Of a DNA stretch of 64,000 nt, positions 46,909 to 55,720 are shown in pieces (position 1 is the first letter of the stretch; the number at the start of each line of letters is the position of its first letter). Origin of the DNA: Ruegeria sp. ANG-S4. Its GTDB lineage: Bacteria; Pseudomonadota; Alphaproteobacteria; Rhodobacterales; Rhodobacteraceae. The stretch covers positions 310,001-374,000 of the forward strand of contig NZ_JWLK01000005.1 in NCBI RefSeq assembly GCF_000814005.1, written 5' to 3'. The notes under the pieces are model-generated. The model saw nothing but the letters and a program-made list of their open reading frames with translations, searched no databases and was not told the DNA's origin. A program made the translations under genes and the position numbers.

Positions 46909-47331
46909 ATGGCACTGGAACGCACATTCTCGATCATCAAACCCGATGCAACCCGCCGCAACCTGACCGGCAAGATCAACGCCAAGTTCGAAGACGCGGG
47001 CCTGCGCATCGTTGCGCAAAAACGCATCCACATGACCAAGGAACAGGCCGGCAAGTTCTACGAAGTGCATGCCGAGCGCCCGTTCTATGACGAACTTTGC
47101 GAATTCATGTCGTCGGCTCCGGTCGTTGTTCAGGTTCTGGAAGGCGAAGGCGCCATTGCCAAGAACCGCGAAGTCATGGGCGCAACCAACCCGGCGGACG
47201 CAGCCCCCGGCACCATCCGCGCCGAATTTGCTGAATCGGTCGGCGAAAACTCGGTCCACGGTTCGGACGCCCCCGAAACCGCGGCGGTCGAGATTGCCTA
47301 TTTCTTCTCGGGCATCGAACTGGTCGGTTAA
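46909..47331 (+). CDS. ndk: Nucleoside diphosphate kinase
   Basis: A 140-residue cytoplasmic enzyme of standard length that transfers the terminal phosphate of ATP to other NDPs through a phosphohistidine. The active-site His is in NSVHGSD near residue 117; IIKPDA..R starts the fold. A GGAGAGG site lies just upstream. It appears to be expressed on its own from the 103-base gap after the MFS gene. Confidence 0.97.
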   Translation: MALERTFSIIKPDATRRNLTGKINAKFEDAGLRIVAQKRIHMTKEQAGKFYEVHAERPFYDELCEFMSSAPVVVQVLEGEGAIAKNREVMGATNPADAAPGTIRAEFAESVGENSVHGSDAPETAAVEIAYFFSGIELVG

Positions 47332-47442
47332 TCCCGGCATTTGTCACGATCTGGTCGCATCCGGTAACTGGTGCGGCCATTTTTCTGTCTGAGTGCCGTT
47401 TTGAGCATCACGCGCTCTCGCGCGGGCGAAGGGATTGGTAGC

Positions 47443-47892
47443 ATGTCTGAAAACAAGCGAATTGTTCTTTCCAGCGACCATGCCGCGATAGGTTTGCGTA
47501 AGGCCATTGCAGATTACATTCAAACCAAAGGGTGGGACGCGGTCGATATCGGGCCAATCACGTCGGAAAGCACCCACTATCCAAAACACGGCGCTGCGGC
47601 GGCTCACAAAGTCGCCTCGGGCGATTGTCGGTTTGGCATCATCCTGTGTGGGACCGGTCAAGGGATCATGATGGCCGCCAACAAGGTTAAAGGTATTCGT
47701 TGCGGTGTTTGCTGCGACCCCTTTTCGGCGCAGATGATCCGGGCACATAATGACGCGAACATGTTGGCGCTGGGCGCGCGTGTCATCGGAGACGGATTGG
47801 CGCTTGAGATCGTGGACGCGTTTTTGAATACGGAATTCGAAGGTGGGCGCCATGAAACACGAGTCGAAATGATCTCTTCGCTAGAGCAATAG
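47443..47892 (+). CDS. rpiB: Ribose-5-phosphate isomerase B-type sugar-phosphate isomerase
   Basis: A 149-residue RpiB/LacA/LacB family enzyme interconverting ribulose-5-phosphate and ribose-5-phosphate. SSDHAAIGL near residue 9, the catalytic Cys in LCGTGQGI near 68 and the GVCCDPFSAQMIRAHNDAN cut segment are typical. The start at 47443 follows AAGGGA; the longer frame to 47371 runs into the ndk tail. It ends 6 bases from the convergent TfoX-like gene. Confidence 0.93.
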   Translation: MSENKRIVLSSDHAAIGLRKAIADYIQTKGWDAVDIGPITSESTHYPKHGAAAAHKVASGDCRFGIILCGTGQGIMMAANKVKGIRCGVCCDPFSAQMIRAHNDANMLALGARVIGDGLALEIVDAFLNTEFEGGRHETRVEMISSLEQ

Positions 47893-47898
47893 CGTCCA

Positions 47899-48246
47899 TC
47901 AGATCTTTTGCAGATCCTGCGGCGCAACCCGCACGCCAATTGCATCCAGATCCGAAATCAACTGAGATTCCGGTCCTGTGCTGACGCTGGCTTTTATGGC
48001 GTCGAATCTTTGGCGCAGCGCTTTCTTTTCCTCGCCCTTGCAATCATTCCAGGGGCGACCCTGCAATCCCATAACAAGAACGTAAAATCCGATGAAATGC
48101 GGCCGTGTCCCGGCCTGCAACAAACGGGTATATGCCGCGTCCGCCCCCAATGCGCGCAAGTCTTGTGCAGAGTGGATTCCCGCTTGTGCGCAGGCTTTTT
48201 CAAAGGCCGGGCCCAGATTTCGGATTGAAGAGACGGAATCTGACAT
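47899..48246 (-). CDS. TfoX/Sxy C-terminal-domain protein
   Basis: A 115-residue protein of the TfoX C-terminal helix-hairpin-helix domain alone (IRNLGPAFEKACAQAGI near the start), lacking the N-terminal domain of full TfoX. Full TfoX activates competence genes; the function of this short form is unclear. The second half (about 60-115) is Lys/Arg-rich. It is divergent from the RHH-CHAD-ParA-CYTH operon across 151 bases. Confidence 0.85.
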   Translation of the reverse strand: MSDSVSSIRNLGPAFEKACAQAGIHSAQDLRALGADAAYTRLLQAGTRPHFIGFYVLVMGLQGRPWNDCKGEEKKALRQRFDAIKASVSTGPESQLISDLDAIGVRVAPQDLQKI

Positions 48247-48397
48247 GAGGCTGTCTTTATCACGAGGCGATGCGCTTTCGCCATCTTGGATTGAAGATGA
48301 TCGGCATTCCGCAGCTTTGCATTGGATTTACAACAATTGGCCTTGCGAACAGAACCAAGCTGCGCTTTCATGACGTCATGCTGTCATGAGGATTGCG

Positions 48398-48583
48398 ATG
48401 TCCAAGAACAAAGACGCGGGCGAAAAGCCAGGCAAAGGCAAGAAGAATACGTCACTCAGGCTGGATGGCAAAACCCTCAAGGCTTTGAAAATTCGCGCAA
48501 TCGAAGAAGGGACCAGCGTTCAGAAGATCGTTGAAAACCTTGTCGAGGCTTATCTTGAGCAGTCGGGGAAGAAACGGTCATGA
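48398..48583 (+). CDS. Small ribbon-helix-helix protein of the CHAD/ParA operon
   Basis: A 61-residue basic protein. A Lys/Gly-rich tail (1-20) precedes a ribbon-helix-helix core: strand NTSLRLD, helix KTLKALKIRAIEEG, turn and helix SVQKIVENLVEAYLEQ. RHH dimers bind DNA and also serve as ParG-type partners of ParA. The start at 48398 has a GAGG site. Its stop overlaps the CHAD start by 4 bases (ATGA), so the four genes form one unit. A partner or operon repressor role is inferred. Confidence 0.8.
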   Translation: MSKNKDAGEKPGKGKKNTSLRLDGKTLKALKIRAIEEGTSVQKIVENLVEAYLEQSGKKRS

Positions 48584-50100
48584 CGGGCAATCAGTCCGCC
48601 TTTTTCGTGGTGCCAGATGGTCTGAGCGCTGAGACCCTCGCGCAGGCTCTGGATCGCTACACCGTAGAATCGCGACCGCGGCAGCCAGAACGGGCCTTTG
48701 CGCTTTTGGATTGCCACGATCAGTCCTTGCAGCAATCGGGGCGCTTGCTGATCGAAGCCGCTGGTATGCTGCGGCTTTATGACAACCGCGGTGACAGCGT
48801 ATCGCAGCGCCTGAAAGGACGCGGGCGGTTTCCCAAGGACTTTCCAGAAGGTCCGATGAAACAGGCGCTGTCCGGCTTTCCCAAGCTGCGGGCGCTAGGC
48901 GTTGTTGGCGAAGGGCATATTAGCCGCGCCGATTTTCTTGTCTTGGATGAATTGCAAAAAACGCAGGCTAAATTGCATGTTACAGCGCTTTCTTCACCCA
49001 ACGAAAGGGTGGAACTTGTGCAAGTCGAAGGGTTGCGCGGATACGATCGGGCGTTTTCGGCGGTCAGTTCTGCCATAGCCGGTATCAAAGGCGCACAAGC
49101 CGATGTGGCGGCGGTTTTCCCCCAGCTGTTTCCGGGGCAAGCCCGCTATCAGGCCAAGCCACACATCCCGCTTGGAAAGACAGAGCCGGCATCTGAGGCG
49201 GCAACAGACATCATCAGTACCTACCTTGGCGTTGCCCGTCAGAACGAAGCCGGTGTCATCAAGGACATCGACACCGAATATCTTCATGACTACCGGGTTT
49301 CCCTGCGTCGTATCCGATCTGTGCTGAGCTTGTTCAAGGGCGTGTACTCCGAGGCAGAGACGGCAGGTTTGAAACGCGTATTTTCCGACCTGATGCAGCC
49401 AACAGGACGGGTTCGCGACCTTGATGTTTACCTGTTGGAGAAAGAGAGTTTCTTCAATCTGGTTCCGGTATCCCTGAATGCAGGACTGGAAGAGATGTTT
49501 GACGCTTTCCAAAAGGAACGCGCGCGGGAGCTGAACCGGTTGTCACGCTGGCTGCGCGGATCGGAGTATGAAAAAACCATGCGATCTCTGGCCGCTCGTT
49601 TTGAGAGCGCCACAGACTTGGCATCGGGTCCGAGCGCGAATTTGGGGGCTTATGAATATGCCTGTGCGCTGATCTGGAAACGGTACCGAAAGGTCTGCAA
49701 ATTGGCCCGCAGCATCACGCCGGATACCCCGGACGAAGTCGTGCACGATCTGCGCATTCACTGCAAAAAACTGCGCTATTTGATGGAATTCTTCGGTCCG
49801 TTGTTTGACGACAAGGGATTCAAAACGATCATCAAGCCCTTGAAAAGGCTGCAGGATAACCTTGGGCTGTTCAACGATTGCTCGGTCCAGCAAGAGGCAC
49901 TGTTGGAGTTTGTCAGTACGTCCAGTGGGCGATCGGGTCAGATTAACGGGCAACTCGCAATGGCAGTTGGCGGTCTCATTGCAGTTTTGGACCAAAGGCA
50001 GCGGCAAGAACGGGATCGGGTGATCGCGAATTTCGAGCATTTCGACAGCCCTAAGATTCGCCAACTGTTCCGAACCCTGTTTCATTCGGCGAAGGAGTGA
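48580..50100 (+). CDS. CHAD domain protein with a degenerate CYTH-like N-terminal region
   Basis: A 506-residue cytoplasmic protein. The C-terminal half is a CHAD domain with its two hallmark helices, LHDYRVSLRRIRS near residue 236 and VHDLRIHCKKLRY near 387, giving a positively charged surface that binds polyphosphate in characterised members. The N-terminal 200 residues have a CYTH-like strand pattern (ALLDCHDQSLQQSGRLL) but lack the ExExK catalytic set, so this part looks like an inactive CYTH. It is coupled to the RHH and ParA genes (4-base overlap before, 3-base gap after). Likely a polyphosphate-granule protein. Confidence 0.88.
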   Translation: MTGNQSAFFVVPDGLSAETLAQALDRYTVESRPRQPERAFALLDCHDQSLQQSGRLLIEAAGMLRLYDNRGDSVSQRLKGRGRFPKDFPEGPMKQALSGFPKLRALGVVGEGHISRADFLVLDELQKTQAKLHVTALSSPNERVELVQVEGLRGYDRAFSAVSSAIAGIKGAQADVAAVFPQLFPGQARYQAKPHIPLGKTEPASEAATDIISTYLGVARQNEAGVIKDIDTEYLHDYRVSLRRIRSVLSLFKGVYSEAETAGLKRVFSDLMQPTGRVRDLDVYLLEKESFFNLVPVSLNAGLEEMFDAFQKERARELNRLSRWLRGSEYEKTMRSLAARFESATDLASGPSANLGAYEYACALIWKRYRKVCKLARSITPDTPDEVVHDLRIHCKKLRYLMEFFGPLFDDKGFKTIIKPLKRLQDNLGLFNDCSVQQEALLEFVSTSSGRSGQINGQLAMAVGGLIAVLDQRQRQERDRVIANFEHFDSPKIRQLFRTLFHSAKE

Positions 50101-50103
50101 AGA

Positions 50104-50859
50104 ATGAAAACCATTGCGTGCTACAGCAACAAGGGCGGCGTTGGAAAAACCGCGACATCAGTGAACCTGGCCTACGCATTTGCGCAGGCGGGTCAACGCG
50201 TTTTGTTGTGCGATTTAGATCCTCAGGGCGCGTCGGGTTTCTATTTACGCGTCAAACCTTCGAAAAAATTGACCGAGGCTCGGTTCTTTGAAGACGTAAA
50301 ACGATTCACCAAGTCCATTCGGGCCAGTGATTTCGAGGGGCTGGATGTGCTGCCTGCGAATATGACCTATCGGGACTTCGACGTCTTTTTGTCCCGCATG
50401 CGCAATAAACGCTCACGGCTCAAAAAGGCGCTTGTTTCCGTGGGCGGCGATTACGACGTGATCGTTCTGGATTGCCCCCCGAACTTTTCCACTTTGTCCG
50501 AGAATATCTTCAAGGCTTCCGACCTGATCGTGGTGCCGGTCATTCCCAGCACGCTGTCCGAGCGCACATTTGAGCAATTGATTGGCTTCTTCGACGCCCA
50601 CAAGCTGCCCAAGAAAAAGATATGTGCCTTCTTTTCTATGGTGCAACGGCGAAAGAAACTGCACCTCGAAACGATGGAAACGATGCAAAAACAATATCGA
50701 AAACGATTTCTGAAAACGGTGGTTCCGTTTTCTGCTGATATCGAACGCATGGGCCAATACCGCGCCCCGGTATTGACTTATGCCGGTCGCAGTGTCGCGG
50801 CGTCGGCCTATAAGTCTTTGTTCAAAGAGATCAAAAAAGGGGTAGGACCCGTTAAATGA
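50104..50859 (+). CDS. ParA-type ATPase of the CHAD/CYTH operon
   Basis: A 251-residue ParA/MinD-superfamily ATPase with a deviant Walker A NKGGVGKT (9-16, signature Lys10 and catalytic Lys15) and a Walker B-type VLDCPP. It has no N-terminal HTH, so it resembles the short ParA forms that move cargo over the nucleoid. An RHH gene, not parB, is in the same operon, as in ParF-ParG pairs. It lacks an obvious amphipathic C-terminal membrane helix. Cargo is inferred to be the CHAD protein's polyphosphate or granule. Confidence 0.9.
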   Translation: MKTIACYSNKGGVGKTATSVNLAYAFAQAGQRVLLCDLDPQGASGFYLRVKPSKKLTEARFFEDVKRFTKSIRASDFEGLDVLPANMTYRDFDVFLSRMRNKRSRLKKALVSVGGDYDVIVLDCPPNFSTLSENIFKASDLIVVPVIPSTLSERTFEQLIGFFDAHKLPKKKICAFFSMVQRRKKLHLETMETMQKQYRKRFLKTVVPFSADIERMGQYRAPVLTYAGRSVAASAYKSLFKEIKKGVGPVK

Positions 50860-51323
50860 GCATGGAAATCGAGCGGAAATTCCTGGTCGCCGCCATGCCG
50901 GACTTGAGCGGGGCGAAAAAGGCAGTGGTGCGTCAGGGCTATTTGACGGCACCCGACGATTCAACCGAGCTGCGGTTGCGGCAGAAGAACGATGTATATT
51001 TTCTGACGCTCAAAGGCGGGGGCGATGTTGCACGGGTAGAACGCGAAGCCGAAATCACAGGCGAACAGTTTGCCACCTTCTGGCCCGAAACGGCCGGGCG
51101 CAGGGTTGAAAAGGAACGCTACACCGGTGCCTTGCCAGACGGCCATACTTTTGAGTTGGACGTGTTTTTAGGCGATCTTGCGCCCCTGCGCTTGGTCGAG
51201 ATCGAGTTTGCGTCCGAGGCCGAGGCGTTGGACTATACGCCGCCGGATTGGTTCGGCGCTGACGTATCGCGCGATAAACGTTACAAAAACAAAACCTTGG
51301 CGATTGACGGGATCCCCGCTTAA
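50856..51323 (+). CDS. CYTH domain protein (triphosphate-tunnel enzyme family)
   Basis: A 155-residue single CYTH domain with the ExExK motif EIERK at residues 4-8 and the expected alternating basic and acidic strand residues (LRLRQK, VEKERY, LVEIEF). Family members hydrolyse inorganic triphosphate, thiamine triphosphate or related substrates, or make cAMP. A stand-alone CYTH next to a CHAD protein fits polyphosphate or triphosphate metabolism. The start overlaps the ParA stop by 4 bases. It ends 4 bases into the convergent kinase gene. Confidence 0.88.
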   Translation: MSMEIERKFLVAAMPDLSGAKKAVVRQGYLTAPDDSTELRLRQKNDVYFLTLKGGGDVARVEREAEITGEQFATFWPETAGRRVEKERYTGALPDGHTFELDVFLGDLAPLRLVEIEFASEAEALDYTPPDWFGADVSRDKRYKNKTLAIDGIPA

Positions 51324-52690
51324 TCCGAATTTGCCAACTTCAATGTTGTCTCAAGACCCGGCTGGCAATTGCGAGCCTTGAACGCGCCGCCGTGCATGTG
51401 CGAGATCGCTGCAACCAAGGCGAGGCCCAAACCGGCATTGCGCTGTGTCCGGGCAGGGTCGAGCGTCACAAACGGCATTTGCAAGCGTGGCAATTCGGTT
51501 TCCGGAACGCCGGGCCCACGATCACGGACGCTGAGCAATGTGAACGGGCCATCCTCGCGGATGCCGATTGTAATCGCCGAGCCGTAAGGCGCATACCGCA
51601 TCGCGTTTTCCAGTAGGTTCGACAGGGCCTGAGACAGCAACGGGCGATGTCCCTGTATCGGGTCGGCGGTGCCAACGACCTCAAGCCGGATGCCCTGATC
51701 CGATGCGACGGGGTCATAAAGTTCGACGACGTCATCGGCCAACTGGCGCAGGTTCACCGGCTCGAACTGTTCCCGGCCCAGACCAGCCTCGGCCCGCGAG
51801 ATTTCCGTCAACTGGGTCAGGACGCGAAGCACGTGATCCACTTCTCCGGTGGCACGCGCCATATCGACTTCTCGCTCAGCGTCTGTTTTGCCGGGTTCGG
51901 ACAGCGCCTCGACCCGTTGCCGCAGACGCGACAGCGGAGAACGCAGATCATGTGCAATCGAATTAGAGGTCGTGCGAAGGTTGCTGATGAGTTCCTCGAT
52001 CCGGTCCAGCATGTTGTTCAGGGTCCCTGCGACCTGATCAAATTCGTCGCCGGTACCGCGCAGCGGCATGCGCAGCGACAGGTCCCCGGACACGATGTTG
52101 TCCGCGGTGTCCGCAAAATCCTTGAGGCGCGAGAAAACCAGCCGTGTCAGCAACCAACCCGTCAACAGGCTCAGGGCAAATGCCGTAAAGAGGGCAAGAC
52201 CGACGGACCGAAGCAGAATGCGGTCGAATTGCTGGCGCGCCAACGCATCGCGCCCGACCAAAAGGCGCTCGCCGCCGGGCAATCTGATAGAGGCAGCCGA
52301 AATCGGTACGTATTCATCGGTGTCGCCCTTGCGAAGCTGCAACTCGACCCAACCGCTGCCTGCCACAACATCGGCAGGCCAGCGCGCGAGGTTTCCAGCC
52401 AGCTTTGTGCCCTGCCGCCCGGTCAGCAAGTACAGCGCATCCCGGTCGGCTGCCGTGGGCAGGCGTCTTTCAATCGCGTTCATCAATCCGATCAGACCGC
52501 GACGTTCGTATTCGTCGGCAAGGCCGGTTAGTTCGGCGGATACAACCGAACGCGTTTCATTCGCAATCGTGCGATTTGCCGTAACATAGACCATCGCCAG
52601 TATAGTCGCGGTCAGCAATGTGCTCAGAACCATACTGGCCAGAACCAATCGTGTCCGCGAGTTTTTCAGCGAAAGCAGTATGTTATGCAT
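51320..52690 (-). CDS. Sensor histidine kinase
   Basis: A 456-residue membrane kinase: helix (about 15-38), periplasmic domain (about 40-165), helix (about 168-190), HAMP (about 190-245), an H-box SIAHDLRSPLSRLR with the phospho-His near 248, and a HATPase domain with LENAMRYAP and GPGVPETE. Start at 52690 overlaps the response regulator stop by 8 bases; the frame to 52726 lies inside that gene. It controls the upstream response regulator. Location next to degP suggests an envelope-stress or periplasmic signal; the ligand is unknown. Confidence 0.92.
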   Translation of the reverse strand: MHNILLSLKNSRTRLVLASMVLSTLLTATILAMVYVTANRTIANETRSVVSAELTGLADEYERRGLIGLMNAIERRLPTAADRDALYLLTGRQGTKLAGNLARWPADVVAGSGWVELQLRKGDTDEYVPISAASIRLPGGERLLVGRDALARQQFDRILLRSVGLALFTAFALSLLTGWLLTRLVFSRLKDFADTADNIVSGDLSLRMPLRGTGDEFDQVAGTLNNMLDRIEELISNLRTTSNSIAHDLRSPLSRLRQRVEALSEPGKTDAEREVDMARATGEVDHVLRVLTQLTEISRAEAGLGREQFEPVNLRQLADDVVELYDPVASDQGIRLEVVGTADPIQGHRPLLSQALSNLLENAMRYAPYGSAITIGIREDGPFTLLSVRDRGPGVPETELPRLQMPFVTLDPARTQRNAGLGLALVAAISHMHGGAFKARNCQPGLETTLKLANSD

Positions 52691-53363
52691 CCGATACCAT
52701 GTATCCGGCACCCCGGACGGTTTCAATTATCGGATCTGCACCTTCCTCGTCCAACTGACGCCGCAGCTTTGAGATATGGACATCGACCACGTTGGTGTTC
52801 GGGTCAAAGTGATAGTCCCACACGCCTTCCAGCAGCATCGTCCGCGACACAACCCGGTTCTTGCGTCGCAGGAAAAACTCGAGGATCTGAAATTCGCGGG
52901 GGGTCAGGGTGATCTCGCGGTCTCCGCGCGTGACTTTCCGGGTCAACAGGTCCATTTCCAGATCGCGGCAGGTCAGCGTCGGGGTTTCCTCGGCCTCCTG
53001 CGGGCGCCGCAACAGCGCCTCGATCCGGGCATGCAGCTCTTGGAACGAAAACGGCTTGACCAGATAGTCATCCGCGCCAGAGCGCAATCCTTTGACACGT
53101 TCGTCCACCGCACTCATGGCGGTCAACATCAGAACCGGGGTTTTCAATCCCGCCGCCCGCATCGACTTGATCAATGACAAACCATCCAATCCGGGCAGCA
53201 TCCGATCAAGGACAACGGCATCGAACCCGCCATCCGTGGCGTGGTACAGCCCTTCGCGTCCGTCCGATGCGGCTTCGACCACATAGCCTTCCTCGCTGAA
53301 GCCTTTGGCGATGAAGTCGCGTGTATCTTCGTCATCTTCAACGATCAGCAGGCGTCTGCTCAT
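52683..53363 (-). CDS. OmpR-family response regulator
   Basis: A 226-residue DNA-binding regulator with an N-terminal receiver (DD near 9, phospho-Asp in VVLDRMLPG near residue 52, Lys in VKPF near 103) and a C-terminal winged HTH (about 130-225). Start at 53363 is preceded by AAGGAG; the longer frame to 53483 crosses the degP terminator. Partner is the histidine kinase downstream. The ATTAAG-N4-CTTAAT dyad upstream of degP (55050-55065) is a possible target. Confidence 0.95.
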   Translation of the reverse strand: MSRRLLIVEDDEDTRDFIAKGFSEEGYVVEAASDGREGLYHATDGGFDAVVLDRMLPGLDGLSLIKSMRAAGLKTPVLMLTAMSAVDERVKGLRSGADDYLVKPFSFQELHARIEALLRRPQEAEETPTLTCRDLEMDLLTRKVTRGDREITLTPREFQILEFFLRRKNRVVSRTMLLEGVWDYHFDPNTNVVDVHISKLRRQLDEEGADPIIETVRGAGYMVSDA

Positions 53364-53408
53364 GGTCGGGGCTCCTTTTACTCGTGATATAAACATAGTC
53401 TCTCTCTT

Positions 53409-53443
53409 AAAAAAACAGGCCGGGTGCGCTGCCGCACCCGGCC
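53409..53443 (-). terminator. Intrinsic terminator between degP and the response regulator
   Basis: A perfect 11-base-pair stem (GGCCGGGTGCG at 53418-53428 with 53433-53443) and 4-base loop is followed by seven Ts on the minus strand. It closes degP and separates it from the two-component genes. Confidence 0.95.
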
Positions 53444-53527
53444 GCTCCGTCGGTACGTGGACAATCCGCACCGTTCGGAACAAGCGCGCCAGATTTCCCC
53501 ATCATGTGGCGCACTTGAGGTTTGGTG

Positions 53528-54964
53528 TCAGACGATCTCGACGGCGACGAAGATCTGATTGCCGCCACGGTTGATCAAAAGCAGCGCCGGATCGGTTTTT
53601 TCGCTTTCCAGTGCCGTTTTCAGAGCGTCAGGCGAAATTGTGTCCTGACCACCCAGCCGTACAATCACATCGCCACGCTGCAAGCCGGCTTTCGCCGCCG
53701 GGCTTTCCGGCTGCAGATCGGTCACAACCACACCATCCACGGTTTCGGCAACGCCCATTTCGGCACGCGCGGTTTCGGTCAGCGGTGCGACCGTGACGCC
53801 CAGCGAGGTGCCTTCGAGCTTGTCGTCGACGCTGCCATCAACCTGCGCCTCAGCCGACTGATGCTGACCGATGGTGAGTTCGATCTGCTGTTCCTGGCCG
53901 TCGCGCAAAACTGTCAGAACGCTTTCGCTTCCAACTTTGGTTGTGCCAACCAGGATCGGCAAATCGCTGCTTGAATCGACAGGCTCGTCATTGAACGTCA
54001 GGATCACGTCGCCTTGTTGCAGTGTTCCGTCGGCCGGGCTGCCGTCAACGACATCAGACACCAATGCGCCCGAGGTTTCGTCGATACCCAGTGCCGCGGC
54101 CAATTGCGGGCTGACATTCTGGATCGAAACGCCAAGCCAGCCGCGGCTGACCTGACCGTCGTCGCGCAGGTCGGACGTAATATGGTCCACGATGTTGGAC
54201 GTCACGGCAAAGCCGAGGCCCACCGATCCGCCGCTGGGCGAGTAGATGGCCGAATTCACGCCGATCACTTCGCCGTCCATGTTGAACAGCGGTCCGCCCG
54301 AGTTGCCCTTGTTGATGGCAGCATCGGTCTGGATGAATTCCGCATATGGACCTTCCGAGATGTTACGCCCCTTGGCCGACACGATCCCTGTGGTCACGGT
54401 CGAGCTGAGGCCGAACGGGTTGCCGATGGCCACGACATCTTCGCCGACGCGGATGACGTCGCTGTCGCCAAGCTGAACGGCCTGCAGGCTTTCACCTGCG
54501 TCGATTTTCAGAACCGCTATATCGGTCAGAGGGTCGGTGCCAACAACTTCGGCCTCGAACGTGCGGTCATCGTTCAGACGAACGGTCACGGTGTCGGCAC
54601 TGTCGACAACGTGATGGTTGGTGACGATGTACCCGTCTTCATCCAGCACAAAGCCGGATCCCAGACCCTGACCAGGGCCGCGGTCGGGCATTTGAAACCC
54701 TTCCGGCCCACCAAATCGTTTGAAGAATTCCTCAAAGGGATGCCCTTGAAAATTGAACTCTTGGCCTTGCGCAGGTGCGGGCGCGGCTTTTTGTTCAGCA
54801 ATGACTGTCACGACCGAAGGCGACACGCTTTCGACCAGATCGGCCAGCGCCTCATCGGCCATCGAGGGCAGGGCGGTGGTGGCCAGCATGGCCGCCCCCA
54901 GCGCACCGGCTCCAACCCAATTGGATGTGCGTGGGAAAAGCAGTGAAGATTTACGGATGCTCAT
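53528..54964 (-). CDS. degP: Periplasmic serine protease/chaperone, Do family (DegP)
   Basis: A 478-residue exported protease with a signal peptide (end near ALPSMA), trypsin-like domain and two PDZ domains (about 270-360 and 385-475). The catalytic triad is His near 117 (TNHHVV), Asp near 148 (DIAVLKI) and Ser near 222 (GNSGGPL). It degrades or refolds damaged envelope proteins. A dyad 86 bases before the start and the neighbouring two-component genes suggest stress control. Confidence 0.95.
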   Translation of the reverse strand: MSIRKSSLLFPRTSNWVGAGALGAAMLATTALPSMADEALADLVESVSPSVVTVIAEQKAAPAPAQGQEFNFQGHPFEEFFKRFGGPEGFQMPDRGPGQGLGSGFVLDEDGYIVTNHHVVDSADTVTVRLNDDRTFEAEVVGTDPLTDIAVLKIDAGESLQAVQLGDSDVIRVGEDVVAIGNPFGLSSTVTTGIVSAKGRNISEGPYAEFIQTDAAINKGNSGGPLFNMDGEVIGVNSAIYSPSGGSVGLGFAVTSNIVDHITSDLRDDGQVSRGWLGVSIQNVSPQLAAALGIDETSGALVSDVVDGSPADGTLQQGDVILTFNDEPVDSSSDLPILVGTTKVGSESVLTVLRDGQEQQIELTIGQHQSAEAQVDGSVDDKLEGTSLGVTVAPLTETARAEMGVAETVDGVVVTDLQPESPAAKAGLQRGDVIVRLGGQDTISPDALKTALESEKTDPALLLINRGGNQIFVAVEIV

Positions 54965-55049
54965 TATGACTCCTGTCTGTGTTAGGCGGTTCGATCCGCG
55001 CTTATGAACCGGAGATGACCTGTGAGTGTTGGAAGAACCTGAGCAAAAG

Positions 55050-55065
55050 ATTAAGAAACCTTAAT
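55050..55065. promoter_or_regulatory. Candidate operator upstream of degP
   Basis: ATTAAG-AAAC-CTTAAT is a perfect 6-base inverted repeat 86 bases before the degP start. It could be the target of the adjacent OmpR-type regulator, although such regulators more often bind direct repeats. Confidence 0.4.
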
Positions 55066-55682
55066 TTTGCCACTTTCCGGGTGTGTTGTGGCTTGGTGCC
55101 GAAGCGCTCGACAGTCAGAATCACGCGCATCGGATTCGCTCGAATCGGTGGATTGTCGCCGATATGGGTATCAAGGGCGCAAAACGGTTGAATTGAATCT
55201 GTTTTGTTAACAAAGAACCTGTTTTGAATAGGCGCTGCCCGGCTTTCAATTTCAGGTTGATTTGACCGTCTATCGACCCTCAGGCTGAGCCCATAGAAAT
55301 CAATAAAGTCAGCGATTTACAGTTTATTTTTGACCTCTGCCACCGGATGAGCGGGATTTGCTTGACCTAGGGTAATGCAACCTGAACAAGATTCTTGACT
55401 TTCGGGATGTTGCGCTTTTGCAAGGCCACCTCCTCGAAAATTAACCGATATCGCCAATTTTACGTTGTTTGATCGCAACTGATGGGCGACGATGATCCTG
55501 CCCAAGTGAGGGGGCCTGCGGCACTAGGGGGTGTCAAAGGCATATCTCAGTCTCCAAAGCGCGGAGCGGCATGTTAACGAGGGGGTCTTGTTTAGGTTAG
55601 GCAGCGAAAAAGTCTGGAGGTCGTCAAGACCGAATGGCTGCGCTTGTTGAGATTGGTGAAAGTGGTAGTCCTGTTTTTGGGC

Positions 55683-55720
55683 AGCGGCCCGGTCTGAAAA
55701 GGCCGGGTCGCTTTAGTTTT
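55683..55720 (+). terminator. Orphan plus-strand terminator
   Basis: A 12-base-pair stem with two G-U pairs (55683-55694 with 55701-55712), 6-base loop and TTAGTTTT tail. The nearest plus-strand gene is far upstream, and the flanking genes are on the minus strand, so it probably ends a small RNA. Confidence 0.6.

Noticed and set aside
48398..48583. The RHH protein as an antitoxin
   Set aside because: No toxin-like gene (ParE, RelE or PIN type) follows; the next gene is a 506-residue CHAD protein.
50856..51323. The CYTH protein as a class IV adenylate cyclase
   Set aside because: The CHAD and ParA context points to triphosphate or polyphosphate chemistry; a cyclase remains possible but less likely.
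55317..55505. A 62-residue minus-strand frame in the degP gap
   Set aside because: No ribosome-binding site, hydrophobic segment or family likeness; the region is better explained as non-coding.
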